Shown: positions 43,743 to 52,638, counted from the stretch's first letter. The stretch: DNA of 64,000 nucleotides from Aeromicrobium sp. Leaf350 (GCF_916858655.1 NZ_CAKASL010000001.1:930001-994000), one strand, 5' to 3'. Notes: a model not told the origin generated them from the sequence alone. Made by a program: numbers and translations.

Positions 43743-44927
43743 TCAGGCCGCCTTCTCGAACAGGGTCACGACGGCCGCGCCGCCGAGGCCGATGTTGTGG
43801 GCCAGGGCGAGCCGTGCGCCCTCCACCTGGCGCGGACCCGCCGTTCCGCGCAGCTGCCAGACGAGCTCGGTGGCCTGCGCCAGCCCGGTAGCGCCGAGCG
43901 GGTGCCCCTTCGAGAGCAGGCCGCCGGACGGGTTGGTGACCACACGGCCGCCGTAGGTGTTGTCGCCGTCCATGACGAACTTCTCGCCCGTGCCCTCAGG
44001 GGTGAGGCCGAGCGCCTCGTACGACAGCAGCTCGTTGGTGCTGAAGCAGTCGTGCAGCTCGACGACGGCGAGGTCCTCCGGTCCGACCCCGGCGGCCTCG
44101 TAGACCTTCGCGGCCGCGGCGGCCGACATGTCGTAGCCGACGATGCGACGCATGTCGTTCGAGTCGAACGTGCTCGGGCCGTCGGTGGTCATGGCCTGGG
44201 CCCGGATCACGACGGAGGCGTCGAGCCCGTGCTTCGCTGCGAACTCCGGCGTGCACACGACCGCGGCGGCGGCGCCGCAGGTGGGCGGGCAGCACATGAG
44301 CCGGGTCAACGGGTCCGAGATCGCCGGCGAGGCCAACACCTGCTCGACCGTGACCTCGTCGCGGAAGACCGCGTACGGGTTGTTCGCGGCGTGCTGACGG
44401 GCCTTGACCGAGATGCGGGCAAACGTCTCGGCGCTCGTGCCGTACAGGTCCATGTGGGCCTTGCCGGCTCCTCCGAACATCTGGGCCGCGAACGGTGCCT
44501 CCGTGCGGTCGATCAGGGGCTCCATCGCGTCGTCGAAGCGGACGAACGGCGACGTGCGGTCGGCGAAGCCCATCGACAGGGCGCCGTTGGCCATCTGCTC
44601 GAAGCCGAGCGCGAGCGCGCACTCGACCGCTCCGGACTCGACCGCCTGGCGGGCGAGGAACAACGCCGAGGAGCCGGTCGAGCAGTTGTTGTTGACGTTG
44701 ACGATCGGGATGCCGGTCAGGCCCACGTCGTAGAGCGCGGCCTGGCCCGACGTGGAGTCGCCGTAGACCCAGCCGACGTAGGCCTGCTGCACCGTGGCGT
44801 AGTCGACCCCGGCGTCGTCGAGCGCCGCGCGGGCCGCGGTCGCGCCCATCTGCTCGTAGCGCGAGCCCGCGCTCGGCTTCGTGAACGGGACCATGCCGAC
44901 GCCGGCGACGATGACGGACGAGCTCAT
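43743..44927 (-). CDS. Thiolase, lipid-transfer (SCP-x) type
   Basis: 394-residue thiolase superfamily enzyme for the thiolytic or retro-aldol last step of side-chain degradation. The nucleophile Cys is in VNNNCSTGSSALFL (about residue 82), and His residues are in VVELHDCFSTNELL and SKGHPLGATGLAQ. The usual CxG near the end is replaced by GLGGAA, typical of SCP-x/Ltp2-like enzymes. Those enzymes often need a DUF35 partner, which is not present here. It is the first gene of the operon and divergent from a TetR gene. Confidence 0.93.
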   Translation of the reverse strand: MSSSVIVAGVGMVPFTKPSAGSRYEQMGATAARAALDDAGVDYATVQQAYVGWVYGDSTSGQAALYDVGLTGIPIVNVNNNCSTGSSALFLARQAVESGAVECALALGFEQMANGALSMGFADRTSPFVRFDDAMEPLIDRTEAPFAAQMFGGAGKAHMDLYGTSAETFARISVKARQHAANNPYAVFRDEVTVEQVLASPAISDPLTRLMCCPPTCGAAAAVVCTPEFAAKHGLDASVVIRAQAMTTDGPSTFDSNDMRRIVGYDMSAAAAAKVYEAAGVGPEDLAVVELHDCFSTNELLSYEALGLTPEGTGEKFVMDGDNTYGGRVVTNPSGGLLSKGHPLGATGLAQATELVWQLRGTAGPRQVEGARLALAHNIGLGGAAVVTLFEKAA

Positions 44928-45030
44928 GAACGACTCCTCGATGTGGTGTGGGCCACACTCTGTCAGGCTGCTCGATAAATAGTCAAGCCGTACTAGTCAT
45001 GAATGCTCAGTTGTGGGATATCCTGCAGAC

Positions 45031-45639
45031 GTGCCCAACACTCCCCCGAGCTCCGCCGCCCCCATGCCGGTGCAGCAGCGCGCGTGGGACACGCGGACCC
45101 GCATCCTCGAGGCAGCGGTCGCGTGCCTCGCCGAGGAGGGCTACGCGGCGGCCACGACCTCGCGGGTGCAGAGTCGATCAGGGGTCTCGCGGGGCAGCAT
45201 CCTGCACCAGTTCCCCTCGCGCGACGACCTGCTGATCGCGGCCGTGCAGCACCTGGCGACAGCCCGTACCGCCGACCTCGACGGGCAGCCCGAACGCACC
45301 GTCGGCGACGTCGACGCCTCGATCGAGGCACTGTGGGACACGCTCCACGGGCCGCTGTTCGCCGCGACGCTCGAGCTGTGGGTCGCCGCGAAGAACAACC
45401 CCGGTCTGGCGGCAGCCCTGGCGCCGCCCGAGCACGACCTCGGCCGCATCATCCGCACGGCCATCGCCGACATGTTCGGGCCCGACCTGGCGGCGCACGA
45501 GCGCTTCGGCGACCTCACGTCGCTGCTCCTCACGAGCATGCGCGGCGTGGCCCTGACCTACACCTTCGAGCCCCGCGACCACCGCAGCGACCCGAACCTC
45601 GACGTCTGGAAGCGCCTCGCCCGCACGTACCTCCCCTGA
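45031..45639 (+). CDS. TetR/AcrR-family transcriptional regulator of the acyl-CoA operon
   Basis: 202-residue regulator. The HTH lies at about residues 20-65: TRTRILEAAVACLAEEGYAA, then SRSGVSRGSILHQFPSRDD. The ligand domain has FAATLELWVAAKNNPGL, the usual effector core. I choose GTG 45031; GTG 45013 and ATG 45064 are possible. The divergent position suggests that it represses the thiolase-to-ligase operon and responds to an acyl-CoA. The 103-base gap is AT-rich with two TAGTCA direct repeats, possible binding sites. Family A repeat copy 4 follows the stop. Confidence 0.92.
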   Translation: MPNTPPSSAAPMPVQQRAWDTRTRILEAAVACLAEEGYAAATTSRVQSRSGVSRGSILHQFPSRDDLLIAAVQHLATARTADLDGQPERTVGDVDASIEALWDTLHGPLFAATLELWVAAKNNPGLAAALAPPEHDLGRIIRTAIADMFGPDLAAHERFGDLTSLLLTSMRGVALTYTFEPRDHRSDPNLDVWKRLARTYLP

Positions 45640-45649
45640 CCCCCGTGCC

Positions 45650-45735
45650 GGTTTCCCACGAGACCGCTCGAATCCCGCGTCGGGCGCACGAAACTTCGTG
45701 CGCGGGATGCGGGAAACCTGGGTGGACTCACCTTT
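45650..45735. repeat. Dispersed palindromic repeat, family A, copy 4 (left border of cassette)
   Basis: It begins 10 bases after the TetR stop. Bases 45650-45681 (GGTTTCCCACGAGACCGCTC plus 12 more) are a perfect inverted copy of 46800-46831. Inward are ACGAAACTTCGT and then CTGGGTGGACTCACC, corresponding to the inner arm of copy 5. It forms one end of the 1.18-kb unit carrying the AbiEi/DUF559-like gene. Confidence 0.85.
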
Positions 45736-45793
45736 CCGCGTGGGCTGTGGGTAGCCGTTCGACGAGTGGACGACGGTCGACCATCGTCGGGGC

Positions 45794-46738
45794 ATGCATC
45801 CAGACCTCGACAGGCTGCTCGCCGACCGCGGATTCCTGACCCGCCCCGAGGTGCTCGAGCACGGCCTCGACGACCGGGTCCTGACAGCTGCCGTGCGCGA
45901 CAAGTCCATGCTGCGCATCGGCGCGGGGCTCTACGTCGGTCCGGAGTTCGCGAGTCTTCGGCCCGAGGAGCAGCACGTCATCCGCTGCCATGCGGTCGCC
46001 ACGCGGTTCGACGGTCGTGTCGCCTTCTCGCACCACTCCGCCGCCGTGCTCCTCGGCGCCTCCGTCTGGGGCACCGACCTCGAGACCGTCCACGTCACTC
46101 GGCTCGACAGCGGCCGCGGGCGGCACCAGGCGGGCGTCGCGCATCACGTCGCCGTCATCGAGGATCAGGACCTGCTCGACGTCGACGGACTTCTGACCAC
46201 GACCGCGCCGCGCGCGGCATGGGACGTCGCGATCCGCGAGACGACGGAGTCGGGTCTCGTGCTGGTCGACTCGATGCTGCACCTCGGGCTGGCCGACCAC
46301 GACAGCCTCCTGCGTGAAGCACGCGCTCACGCCGACTGGCGTCGTGCCCGTCACGCGAAGCTGACCTTCACCCTCGGCGATGCGGGCGCGGCCTCGGTGG
46401 GTGAGTCGCGGTCGCGATACCTCATGCGGGAGTTCCGCCTGCCCAGGCCGGAGCTGCAGGTCCGGATCTACGACCGGGACGGGCGGCTCGTGGGCATCGC
46501 CGATTTCGGGTGGCCCGAGCTGCGACACCTCGCCGAGTTCGACGGGATGATGAAGTACGCCAACGGTCGCGACCTGGCCGAGGAGAAGGTGCGGGAGGAC
46601 GACATCCGCCGTCTTGGTTGGGGGATGACGCGGATGGTCTGGAGCCAGCTCGCCGGCGCACGGCGACGCGCGCTCGCGGCAGAGCTACGAGCCGCCATGG
46701 ACCAGTCGCGACGCCAGTACGGACATCTCGCCGCCTGA
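45794..46738 (+). CDS. AbiEi-like N-terminal domain + DUF559-like nuclease-fold protein
   Basis: 314 residues. The N-terminal 60-80 residues look like the winged-helix AbiEi antitoxin domain (RGFLTRPEVLEHGLDDRVLT, GLYVGPE). A middle region has HVTRLDSGRGRHQAG. The C-terminal third resembles DUF559/PD-(D/E)xK proteins (VGESRSRYLMREF, IADFGWPE, KVREDDIRRLGWGMTRM). No AbiEii toxin gene is adjacent, so a classical type IV toxin-antitoxin pair is not supported. The gene is flanked by perfect inverted 32-base repeats. Such orphan genes are numerous in actinobacteria, function unknown. Confidence 0.78.
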   Translation: MHPDLDRLLADRGFLTRPEVLEHGLDDRVLTAAVRDKSMLRIGAGLYVGPEFASLRPEEQHVIRCHAVATRFDGRVAFSHHSAAVLLGASVWGTDLETVHVTRLDSGRGRHQAGVAHHVAVIEDQDLLDVDGLLTTTAPRAAWDVAIRETTESGLVLVDSMLHLGLADHDSLLREARAHADWRRARHAKLTFTLGDAGAASVGESRSRYLMREFRLPRPELQVRIYDRDGRLVGIADFGWPELRHLAEFDGMMKYANGRDLAEEKVREDDIRRLGWGMTRMVWSQLAGARRRALAAELRAAMDQSRRQYGHLAA

Positions 46739-46745
46739 GCACTCA

Positions 46746-46831
46746 TTTCCTGGGTCAACCCACAAATCCCGCGTCGCACACACGAAGTTTCGTGTGCTTG
46801 ACGCGGGATTCGAGCGGTCTCGTGGGAAACC
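46746..46831. repeat. Dispersed palindromic repeat, family A, copy 5 (right border of cassette)
   Basis: Inverted relative to copy 4: outer 32 bases 46800-46831 are the exact reverse complement of 45650-45681. The core is ACACGAAGTTTCGTGT, and the inner arm is TTTCCTGGGTCAACCCACAA. It lies between the convergent stops of the AbiEi-like gene and fba, nine bases from the latter. Confidence 0.85.
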
Positions 46832-46840
46832 GCGAGGGGG

Positions 46841-47860
46841 TCAGAGCTTCGTGCCGGTGCTGCGGAGCTCGGTGCAGGCCTGGACGATGCGGGCGGCCAT
46901 GCCGGCCTCGGCGGCCTTGCCCCACGCGCGGGGGTCGTACTGCTTCTTGTTGCCGACCTCGCCGTCGACCTTGAGGACGCCGTCGTAGTTCGCCAGCATG
47001 TGACCGGCGACCGGGCGGGTGAAGGCGTACTGCGTGTCGGTGTCGACGTTCATCTTCACGACGCCGTAGTCGACCGCCGCCGAGATCTCCTCGGGCAGCG
47101 AGCCGGACCCGCCGTGGAACACGAGGTCGAACGGAGCGTCCTTGCCGTACTGGGCGGCGACGGCCTCCTGGGCGGCCTTGAGGATCTCCGGGCGCAGCGT
47201 CACGTTGCCCGGCTTGTACACGCCGTGGACGTTGCCGAACGTCAGCGCGGTCAGGTAGCGGCCCTTCTCGCCGACACCCAGCGCGGCGGCCGTGGCCAGC
47301 GCGTCCTCGGGGGTCGTGTAGAGGTGCTCGCCCATGCCGCCCTCGACGCCGTCCTCCTCGCCACCGACGATGCCGATCTCGACCTCGAGGATGATCTTCG
47401 CCGCGGCGGCGCGGGCCAGGAGGTCCTGCGCGATCTCGAGGTTCTCCTCGAGAGGCACGGCCGAGCCGTCCCACATGTGCGACTGGAAGTACGGCAGGCC
47501 GCCGTTCTTCACGCGCTCCTCGGAGGCGGCGATGAGCGGACGCACGAAGCCGTCGAGCTTGTCCTTCGGGCAGTGGTCGGTGTGCAGCGCGACGTTGACC
47601 GGGTACTTCTTGGCGACCTCCTGCGCGAAGGCGGCGAAGGCCAGCGAGCCGGAGACCATGTCCTTGACGGTCGGGCCCGACAGGTACTCGGCGCCACCGG
47701 TCGAGATCTGGATGATGCCGTCGCTCTCGGCCTCGGCGAACCCGGCCAGGGCCGCGTTCAGGGTCTGCGAGCTGGAGACGTTGATGGCCGGGTAGGCGAA
47801 GGACTCGCGCTTGGCCTTGTCGAGCATCTCGGCGTAGATCTCGGGAGTGGCGACGGGCAT
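46841..47860 (-). CDS. fba: Class II fructose-bisphosphate aldolase
   Basis: Zn-dependent aldolase of glycolysis/gluconeogenesis. 339 residues from ATG 47860, which has an AGGAG site (AGGAGCCTCC). The metal and catalytic motif VALHTDHCPKDKLDGF is at about residue 95; YFQSHMWDGSAVPLEEN, GGEEDGVEGG and LVFHGGSGSLPEEI follow. It has the length and inserts of the type A long-chain class II enzymes found in actinobacteria. Confidence 0.97.
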   Translation of the reverse strand: MPVATPEIYAEMLDKAKRESFAYPAINVSSSQTLNAALAGFAEAESDGIIQISTGGAEYLSGPTVKDMVSGSLAFAAFAQEVAKKYPVNVALHTDHCPKDKLDGFVRPLIAASEERVKNGGLPYFQSHMWDGSAVPLEENLEIAQDLLARAAAAKIILEVEIGIVGGEEDGVEGGMGEHLYTTPEDALATAAALGVGEKGRYLTALTFGNVHGVYKPGNVTLRPEILKAAQEAVAAQYGKDAPFDLVFHGGSGSLPEEISAAVDYGVVKMNVDTDTQYAFTRPVAGHMLANYDGVLKVDGEVGNKKQYDPRAWGKAAEAGMAARIVQACTELRSTGTKL

Positions 47861-47948
47861 GGAGGCTCCTGTGTCACGAAGTAAGGGGTCACTGCGGTTC
47901 ATGGGGTCGGCCGGGGCCGACGCGGGCCAGTATTCCAGCCCGTGGCCC

Positions 47949-49325
47949 TCAGGCGTCGAGGGCCTTGACCGCCGCACGGGCCGCGACCTGGATCGGGCTC
48001 CACACGGAGGCGAACGGCGGCGCGTAGGCGAGGTCGAGCATCACGACGTCGTCGACCGTCATGCCGGCCGTGATCGCGGTGGCCGCGGCGTCGACCCGCA
48101 GCCCGGCGTTCTCGGTGCCCACGACCTGCAGACCGAGCATGCGTCGCGAGCCCCGGTCGGCCACCAGCAGCACGGTCATCTCGCCGGACTCGGGCATGTA
48201 GCCGGCCCGGTCGCTGGTCTGGATGGTCACCACGACCGGGTCGAAGGCGGCGTCGGTGGCCTGCTTCTCGCCGAGGCCCGTGCGAGAGATCTCGAGCGCG
48301 CAGAACTTGGTGATGGCGGTCTGCACGACGCCGGGGAACGTCAGGCGGTTCGGCACCTCGAGCAACGTCGCGACGACGTCGTCGGCGACGACCATGCCCT
48401 GCTTGTTCGCGTGCGTGCCGAGCGGCAGGTGGACCGGCAGGTCGGTCGTGCGGTCGCGCGTCTCGACGCAGTCGCCCGCGGCCCAGATGCGGTCGACACC
48501 GGCGACCCGCTGGCGGGCGTCGGTGACGATGCCACCCTTGACCCCCGTCGGGAGCCCGGCGTCCGCTGCGAGGTCGGACCTGGCGCGCACGCCGAGGCCC
48601 AGCACCACCAGGTCGGCCGGCATGGCCTCGCCGTCGACGACGACTCCGCGCACGTGCCCGTCGTCGTCGAGCTCGAACCCCTCGACGCCGGCTCCGGTGC
48701 GCAGCTCGATGCCCCGGCCGCGCATCGCCTCGGCGACCTTCTCACCCAGGCTCGGCTCGATGATGGACAACGGCACCGGCGCCTTCTCGACGACCGTGGT
48801 GCTGATGCCGCGGACGACGAAGGCCTCCGCCATCTCGAGCCCGACGTAGCCGCTGCCGACCACCACGACCTGCTGCGGATCGTGCTCGAGCGCGTCGAGC
48901 ACCCGCTGGCCGTCGTCGATGGACTGCACGCCGAGGATGCCTTCGCCGTCGATGCCGGGCAGGTCGGGCCGCAGCGGCTCGGCACCCGTGGCGATCACGA
49001 GCGCGTCGAACGCGATGCGCTCGACCTCGCCGGAGGCCAGGTCCTTCGCCTCGACCTCGCGCGCCTCCAGGTCGATCGAGACCGCCTCGGTGCCCGTGCG
49101 GAGGTCGACGCCGTTCTTGCGGTGCTCCTCCGGCGTGCGGGCGACCAGGTCGTCCGGCCCCTCGACCTCGCCCGCGATCCAGTACGGGATGCCGCAGGCG
49201 GAGTAGGAGGTCCACTCGCCGCGTTCGAGCACGACGACCTCGTAGGCCTCGGGCAGACGACGACGCAGCGACGCGGCGGCGCTCATGCCGGCCGCGTCAC
49301 CACCGATCACGAGGACTCGAGCCAT
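47949..49325 (-). CDS. CoA-disulfide reductase / NADH oxidase-like flavoprotein
   Basis: 458-residue pyridine-nucleotide disulfide oxidoreductase family protein. The FAD site is VLVIGGDAAGMSAAASLRRR, and the catalytic single Cys is in SYSACGIPYWIAGEVEG (about residue 44), the signature of CoA-disulfide reductases and NADH oxidases. The NAD(P)H site is VVVGSGYVGLEMAEAF. The C-terminal dimerisation domain carries LDLAYAPPFASVWSPI. It maintains thiol redox balance or reduces polysulfide/O2; the exact acceptor is not readable. Confidence 0.92.
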   Translation of the reverse strand: MARVLVIGGDAAGMSAAASLRRRLPEAYEVVVLERGEWTSYSACGIPYWIAGEVEGPDDLVARTPEEHRKNGVDLRTGTEAVSIDLEAREVEAKDLASGEVERIAFDALVIATGAEPLRPDLPGIDGEGILGVQSIDDGQRVLDALEHDPQQVVVVGSGYVGLEMAEAFVVRGISTTVVEKAPVPLSIIEPSLGEKVAEAMRGRGIELRTGAGVEGFELDDDGHVRGVVVDGEAMPADLVVLGLGVRARSDLAADAGLPTGVKGGIVTDARQRVAGVDRIWAAGDCVETRDRTTDLPVHLPLGTHANKQGMVVADDVVATLLEVPNRLTFPGVVQTAITKFCALEISRTGLGEKQATDAAFDPVVVTIQTSDRAGYMPESGEMTVLLVADRGSRRMLGLQVVGTENAGLRVDAAATAITAGMTVDDVVMLDLAYAPPFASVWSPIQVAARAAVKALDA

Positions 49326-49406
49326 GCCGCCGAGCCTAGGGGCAGGTCCTGACAGCCACCCGGCGAGCGCCACCAGCCGTTCATCCGCGATCCCTAGCGT
49401 CGCGAC

Positions 49407-50021
49407 GTGACCTCCTCGTCCCGCGACCTGGCCGCCACCGCCGCCTGGGTCATCGCCGCCGTCCTGCTGCTCGCCTATCCCGCCCTACGGCCGTGGGAGG
49501 ACGAGACGACGCTCGCGGGCGTGGTCGCGTGGGACTCCCCGGCCTGGGTCGTCTCGCACACCGCCGCGATCCTGGGGCTCGTCGCGCTCGTCGCCGCGGC
49601 CTCCCTCGACGCCGTGGCCGGACGCCTTCGCACTGCGGTGCCCGTGCTGCTCGCCGCCGGCACAGCGCTCGTCCTGCCCTACTACGGGGCCGAGGCGTAC
49701 GGCCTGCCGATGATCGGCGAGCTCGCGCGCGAGACGGAGGACGCCTCGCTCGTCGACCTCGGCGACGGCTTCCGGTACGCCCCGGTGCCGGTCACCCTCT
49801 TCTCGGTGGGCCTGCTGCTCCTGGCTGTCGCGGGCGTGCTGCTGCTCCTCGGAGCACGCCGGTCGGCGCTGCCGGCCGGCGCGATCCTGCTCGGCATCTG
49901 GCTCGTCGCGTTTCTGCCGCAGTTCTTCGGCCCGGCACCCGTGCGCATCGCCCACGGCGTCCTCGCGCTCGCGGCCGGCCTGCTGCTGGCCCTCGCCGTC
50001 AGGCGCGGGTCACGCGTCTAG
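49407..50021 (+). CDS. Hypothetical integral membrane protein
   Basis: 204 residues, GTG start. About six hydrophobic segments, including AATAAWVIAAVLLLAYPALR, VLLAAGTALVLPYYGAEAYG and VTLFSVGLLLLAVAGVLLLL. I do not recognise a named family. A conserved-looking polar stretch, YGAEAYGLPMIG, sits between segments 3 and 4. Its 3' end overlaps the convergent GNAT gene by 12 bases. Confidence 0.8.
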   Translation: MTSSSRDLAATAAWVIAAVLLLAYPALRPWEDETTLAGVVAWDSPAWVVSHTAAILGLVALVAAASLDAVAGRLRTAVPVLLAAGTALVLPYYGAEAYGLPMIGELARETEDASLVDLGDGFRYAPVPVTLFSVGLLLLAVAGVLLLLGARRSALPAGAILLGIWLVAFLPQFFGPAPVRIAHGVLALAAGLLLALAVRRGSRV

Positions 50022-50477
50022 GCGCTTCTCGAACCAGTGCTGGGCGTAGGGATTGTCGTTGTAGCGTGGCACCTCGAGATAGCCCGCGCGCCGGTACATC
50101 GCGATCGCGGCCTCCAGCTCGGCGTTGGTGTCGAGCCGCACCACGGGTCGGCCGTGCGCCTGGGCCTCGGACTCCAGGCGTGACAGCAGACGCCCGGCGA
50201 TGCCAAGTCCGCGTCGCTCGGGGTCGACCCACATGCGCTTGATCTCCGCGATCCCTGGCCCCAGCCACCGCAGCGCGCCGCACCCGACGACGGCTCCCCC
50301 TGACCGGGCCACGAGGAACAGGCCCCGCTCCCCCGTGAACTCGACCTCGTCCTGGGCCGCCTGCTCGGGGTCGAAGCCGGTCGAGAACCGCTCGTCGAGC
50401 TCACGCAGGTAGGCCGAGACCGCCGCCCTCGCGTCCGCGTGGTCCGGCTCCACCACGTCGACCTGGACGTCGGTCAC
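50010..50477 (-). CDS. GNAT-family N-acetyltransferase
   Basis: 155-residue acetyltransferase. The acetyl-CoA motif is RMWVDPERRGLGIAGRLLSR (about residue 90), preceded by GAVVGCGALRWLG and followed by the C-terminal NDNPYAQHWFEKRL. The acceptor is unknown. GTG 50477 overlaps the RNA methyltransferase stop by four bases, as the last gene of the sortase-pyrE-methyltransferase-GNAT chain. Confidence 0.9.
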   Translation of the reverse strand: MTDVQVDVVEPDHADARAAVSAYLRELDERFSTGFDPEQAAQDEVEFTGERGLFLVARSGGAVVGCGALRWLGPGIAEIKRMWVDPERRGLGIAGRLLSRLESEAQAHGRPVVRLDTNAELEAAIAMYRRAGYLEVPRYNDNPYAQHWFEKRLDA

Positions 50478-51100
50478 GGCGTCACCTCCGCGTGCTCGCG
50501 GACCCAGGCGTGCATCGCGATCGCGGCCGCCGCACCCACGTTGATCGAGCGGGTCGAGCCGAACTGGCTGATCGAGAGGGTCGAGCCGCAGGCCGCGAGG
50601 AGCTCCGGCGAGAGGCCCGGACCCTCCTGGCCCAGCACCAGCGCCACCGACCTGGGCAGCGACGCGCGTTCGATCGGCACCGACCCGGGACCGTTCTCGA
50701 TCCCGACCAGCGGCACGCCCTCGGCCTCGGCCCACGCGGCGAGGTCCGCGACGTCCGGGTGGTGCCGCACGTGGAGGTAGCGGTCGGTCACCATCGCCCC
50801 GCGACGGTTCCAGCGACGCCGGCCGACCACGTGCACCTCCGCGACGTTGAACGCGTTGGCCGTGCGCACGATCGACCCGATGTTGAAGTCGTGCTGCAGG
50901 TTCTCGATCACGACGTGCAGCGGCTGCCGGTTCGTGTCGAGGTCGGCGACGATCGCCTCGTGCCGCCAGTAGCGGAACCGATCGACGACGTTGCGACGGT
51001 CACCGCCGGCCAGCAGCTCGGGGTCGAGGCGGGGGTCGTCGGGCCAGGCGCCCTCCCACGGGCCGACGCCCACCTCGAGCCGGTCCGGCTCGTCGCTCAT
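50474..51100 (-). CDS. SpoU/TrmH-family RNA 2'-O-methyltransferase
   Basis: 208-residue knotted methyltransferase transferring a methyl group from SAM to a ribose 2'-OH of tRNA or rRNA. The three SPOUT motifs are visible: [18 protein letters not shown] (about residue 66), [18 protein letters not shown] (about 150) and [20 protein letters not shown] (about 175). The target nucleotide is not readable. Start and stop both overlap neighbours (ATGA, GTGA). Confidence 0.93.
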   Translation of the reverse strand: MSDEPDRLEVGVGPWEGAWPDDPRLDPELLAGGDRRNVVDRFRYWRHEAIVADLDTNRQPLHVVIENLQHDFNIGSIVRTANAFNVAEVHVVGRRRWNRRGAMVTDRYLHVRHHPDVADLAAWAEAEGVPLVGIENGPGSVPIERASLPRSVALVLGQEGPGLSPELLAACGSTLSISQFGSTRSINVGAAAAIAMHAWVREHAEVTP

Positions 51101-51762
51101 GCCCCGTAGGTGCTGCGATACGTGCGGACCGCGTCGAGGTGCTCGGCGTGGCTGCCCGTCTCGGCCAGGTACGCGATGAGCTGGTCGAGGTTCACGATCG
51201 CGTCGACCCCGATGCCGAGGTCGCGCTCGACCTCGCCGATCGCCGAGAGCTCGCCCTTCCCGCGCTCCTGACGGTCGACCGCGACCGTCACGCCGACCAG
51301 CTCGGCGCCGGCGGCGGCGACGATGTCGGCGACCTCGCGGATCGCGGTGCCGGCGGTGATGACGTCGTCGACGACCAGGACGCGACCCTCCAGCGGGGCG
51401 CCCACGATGGTGCCGCCCTCGCCGTGGTCCTTGGCCTCCTTGCGGTTGAAGCACCACGGGACATCGCGCCCGTGGCGCTCCGACAGCTGCACCGCCGTGG
51501 CGGCCGCGATGGGGATGCCCTTGTAGGCCGGGCCCAGGAGGACGTCGAACTCGCGGTCGGCCGCGACGATCGCGTCGGCGTAGAACCGGCCGAGCCCGGC
51601 CAGCGCGGCGCCCGTGCGGAAGCCGCCCGCGTTGAAGAAGTACGGCGAGGTGCGTCCCGACTTCAGGGTGAACTCGCCGAACGAGAGCACGCCGAGGTCG
51701 AGCGCGAACTCGACGAACGCTCGCTGGTAGTCCTCGATGGGAGGCGTCGCGGATTCCGTCAC
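51097..51762 (-). CDS. pyrE: Orotate phosphoribosyltransferase
   Basis: Orotate + PRPP to OMP, pyrimidine synthesis. 221 residues from GTG 51762 ([16 protein letters not shown]). The [20 protein letters not shown] block binds orotate. The PRPP loop is [17 protein letters not shown], and [13 protein letters not shown] is the flexible catalytic loop with Lys. GTG overlaps the sortase stop, and the stop overlaps the SpoU gene; no other pyr gene is near. Confidence 0.96.
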   Translation of the reverse strand: MTESATPPIEDYQRAFVEFALDLGVLSFGEFTLKSGRTSPYFFNAGGFRTGAALAGLGRFYADAIVAADREFDVLLGPAYKGIPIAAATAVQLSERHGRDVPWCFNRKEAKDHGEGGTIVGAPLEGRVLVVDDVITAGTAIREVADIVAAAGAELVGVTVAVDRQERGKGELSAIGEVERDLGIGVDAIVNLDQLIAYLAETGSHAEHLDAVRTYRSTYGA

Positions 51763-52481
51763 TGCGCGGCGGGAGCGGCCTGGGCCGCGGGCTTCTCCAC
51801 GACGTCGACCAGGTCGCCGATGACGACCCGTCGGTTGTCGGTGTGGAACATCTCCGCACACGTGATCATCGTCAGGACCGGATCGGTGGGCACGGCACCG
51901 CGTGCGTCCGGGTCGGGCACCGGGTACAGCGGCCAGCTGGTCGAGTAGTCGACCTTGATCTCGTCGCCGTTCATGCGGAGCTCGTAGGTGTACAGGTGCG
52001 TGCGGGTCTCGATCTCGATCTTGTCGCCCGCGCGCAGGTCCATGATCCGCTTGAAGACGGCACCGCGGCCGCTGCGGTGACCCGCGATCACGAAGTTGCC
52101 GACCTCACCCGGTCCGACGCCCTTCTCGTACCAGCCGACGCCGCTCGCGAGGGCCGCGCGGCCCTTGGAGTCGAGCAGGTCGCTGCCCGGGATGATGGGC
52201 ATCTCGTAGTCGCTGCCCCAGCGCTCGACGCGGAGCAGGCCGATGGCGTTGGAGTCGATGTTGTTCGCCCAGTCCTCGGCGATCTGGTCCTTGACCTCTT
52301 CCTGCTTCTGCGCGGCGATGATGTTGGTGCCGTACAGCTCCCAACCGACGTACGCGATGAAGCCCACGCCCGTCAGCACGAGGGCGAGGCCCAGGATCGT
52401 CAGCAGACGGCTGCGGCGCCGCGGCTTGCGACGGCGCGGCGGGGGCGAGGACGGCTGCTCAGGAGCCTCGATGACGGCCAT
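51759..52481 (-). CDS. Class E sortase
   Basis: 240-residue membrane-anchored transpeptidase attaching surface proteins to the cell wall. An Arg/Lys-rich N-terminus and one transmembrane helix ([20 protein letters not shown], about residues 27-46) lead to the catalytic domain. The His is in VIAGHRSG, Cys in [10 protein letters not shown] and Arg in [12 protein letters not shown]. The short proline-rich head and the motif surroundings fit class E. ATG 52481. No LAXTG-type substrate gene is in the window. It is first in a four-gene overlap chain with pyrE. Confidence 0.92.
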   Translation of the reverse strand: MAVIEAPEQPSSPPPRRRKPRRRSRLLTILGLALVLTGVGFIAYVGWELYGTNIIAAQKQEEVKDQIAEDWANNIDSNAIGLLRVERWGSDYEMPIIPGSDLLDSKGRAALASGVGWYEKGVGPGEVGNFVIAGHRSGRGAVFKRIMDLRAGDKIEIETRTHLYTYELRMNGDEIKVDYSTSWPLYPVPDPDARGAVPTDPVLTMITCAEMFHTDNRRVVIGDLVDVVEKPAAQAAPAAQ

Positions 52482-52561
52482 GGTGCTGCGATTCTCGCAC
52501 ACGGATCCAGGTCCGGGGGAGCAAAAAGTTTCCTCGGTGACACTCCGACGGCCCGAAGTGG

Positions 52562-52638
52562 TTGACGAGCAGATGTCCGTTGTGCGTACACTGTGATCAG
52601 CCCCGCCGTTTCACCCCCCGAGAACGGCGGGGTCTTTA
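52562..52638 (+). ncRNA. Candidate short RNA: promoter followed by a C6-loop terminator hairpin
   Basis: A promoter-like TTGACG (52562-52567) and TACACT (52587-52592; spacing 19) are followed by a perfect 10-base stem, CCCCGCCGTT (52601-52610) with AACGGCGGGG (52623-52632). The 12-base loop contains CCCCCC, and TCTTTAC follows. A transcript would be about 40 nt. The C6-containing loop recalls the actinobacterial 6C RNA motif, but I see only one such hairpin. It may instead be a leader or attenuator of the aminotransferase gene that begins 78 bases further on. Confidence 0.4.

Noticed and set aside
45794..46738. Complete type IV toxin-antitoxin system
   Set aside because: Only the AbiEi-like component is present and no nucleotidyltransferase toxin gene is adjacent.
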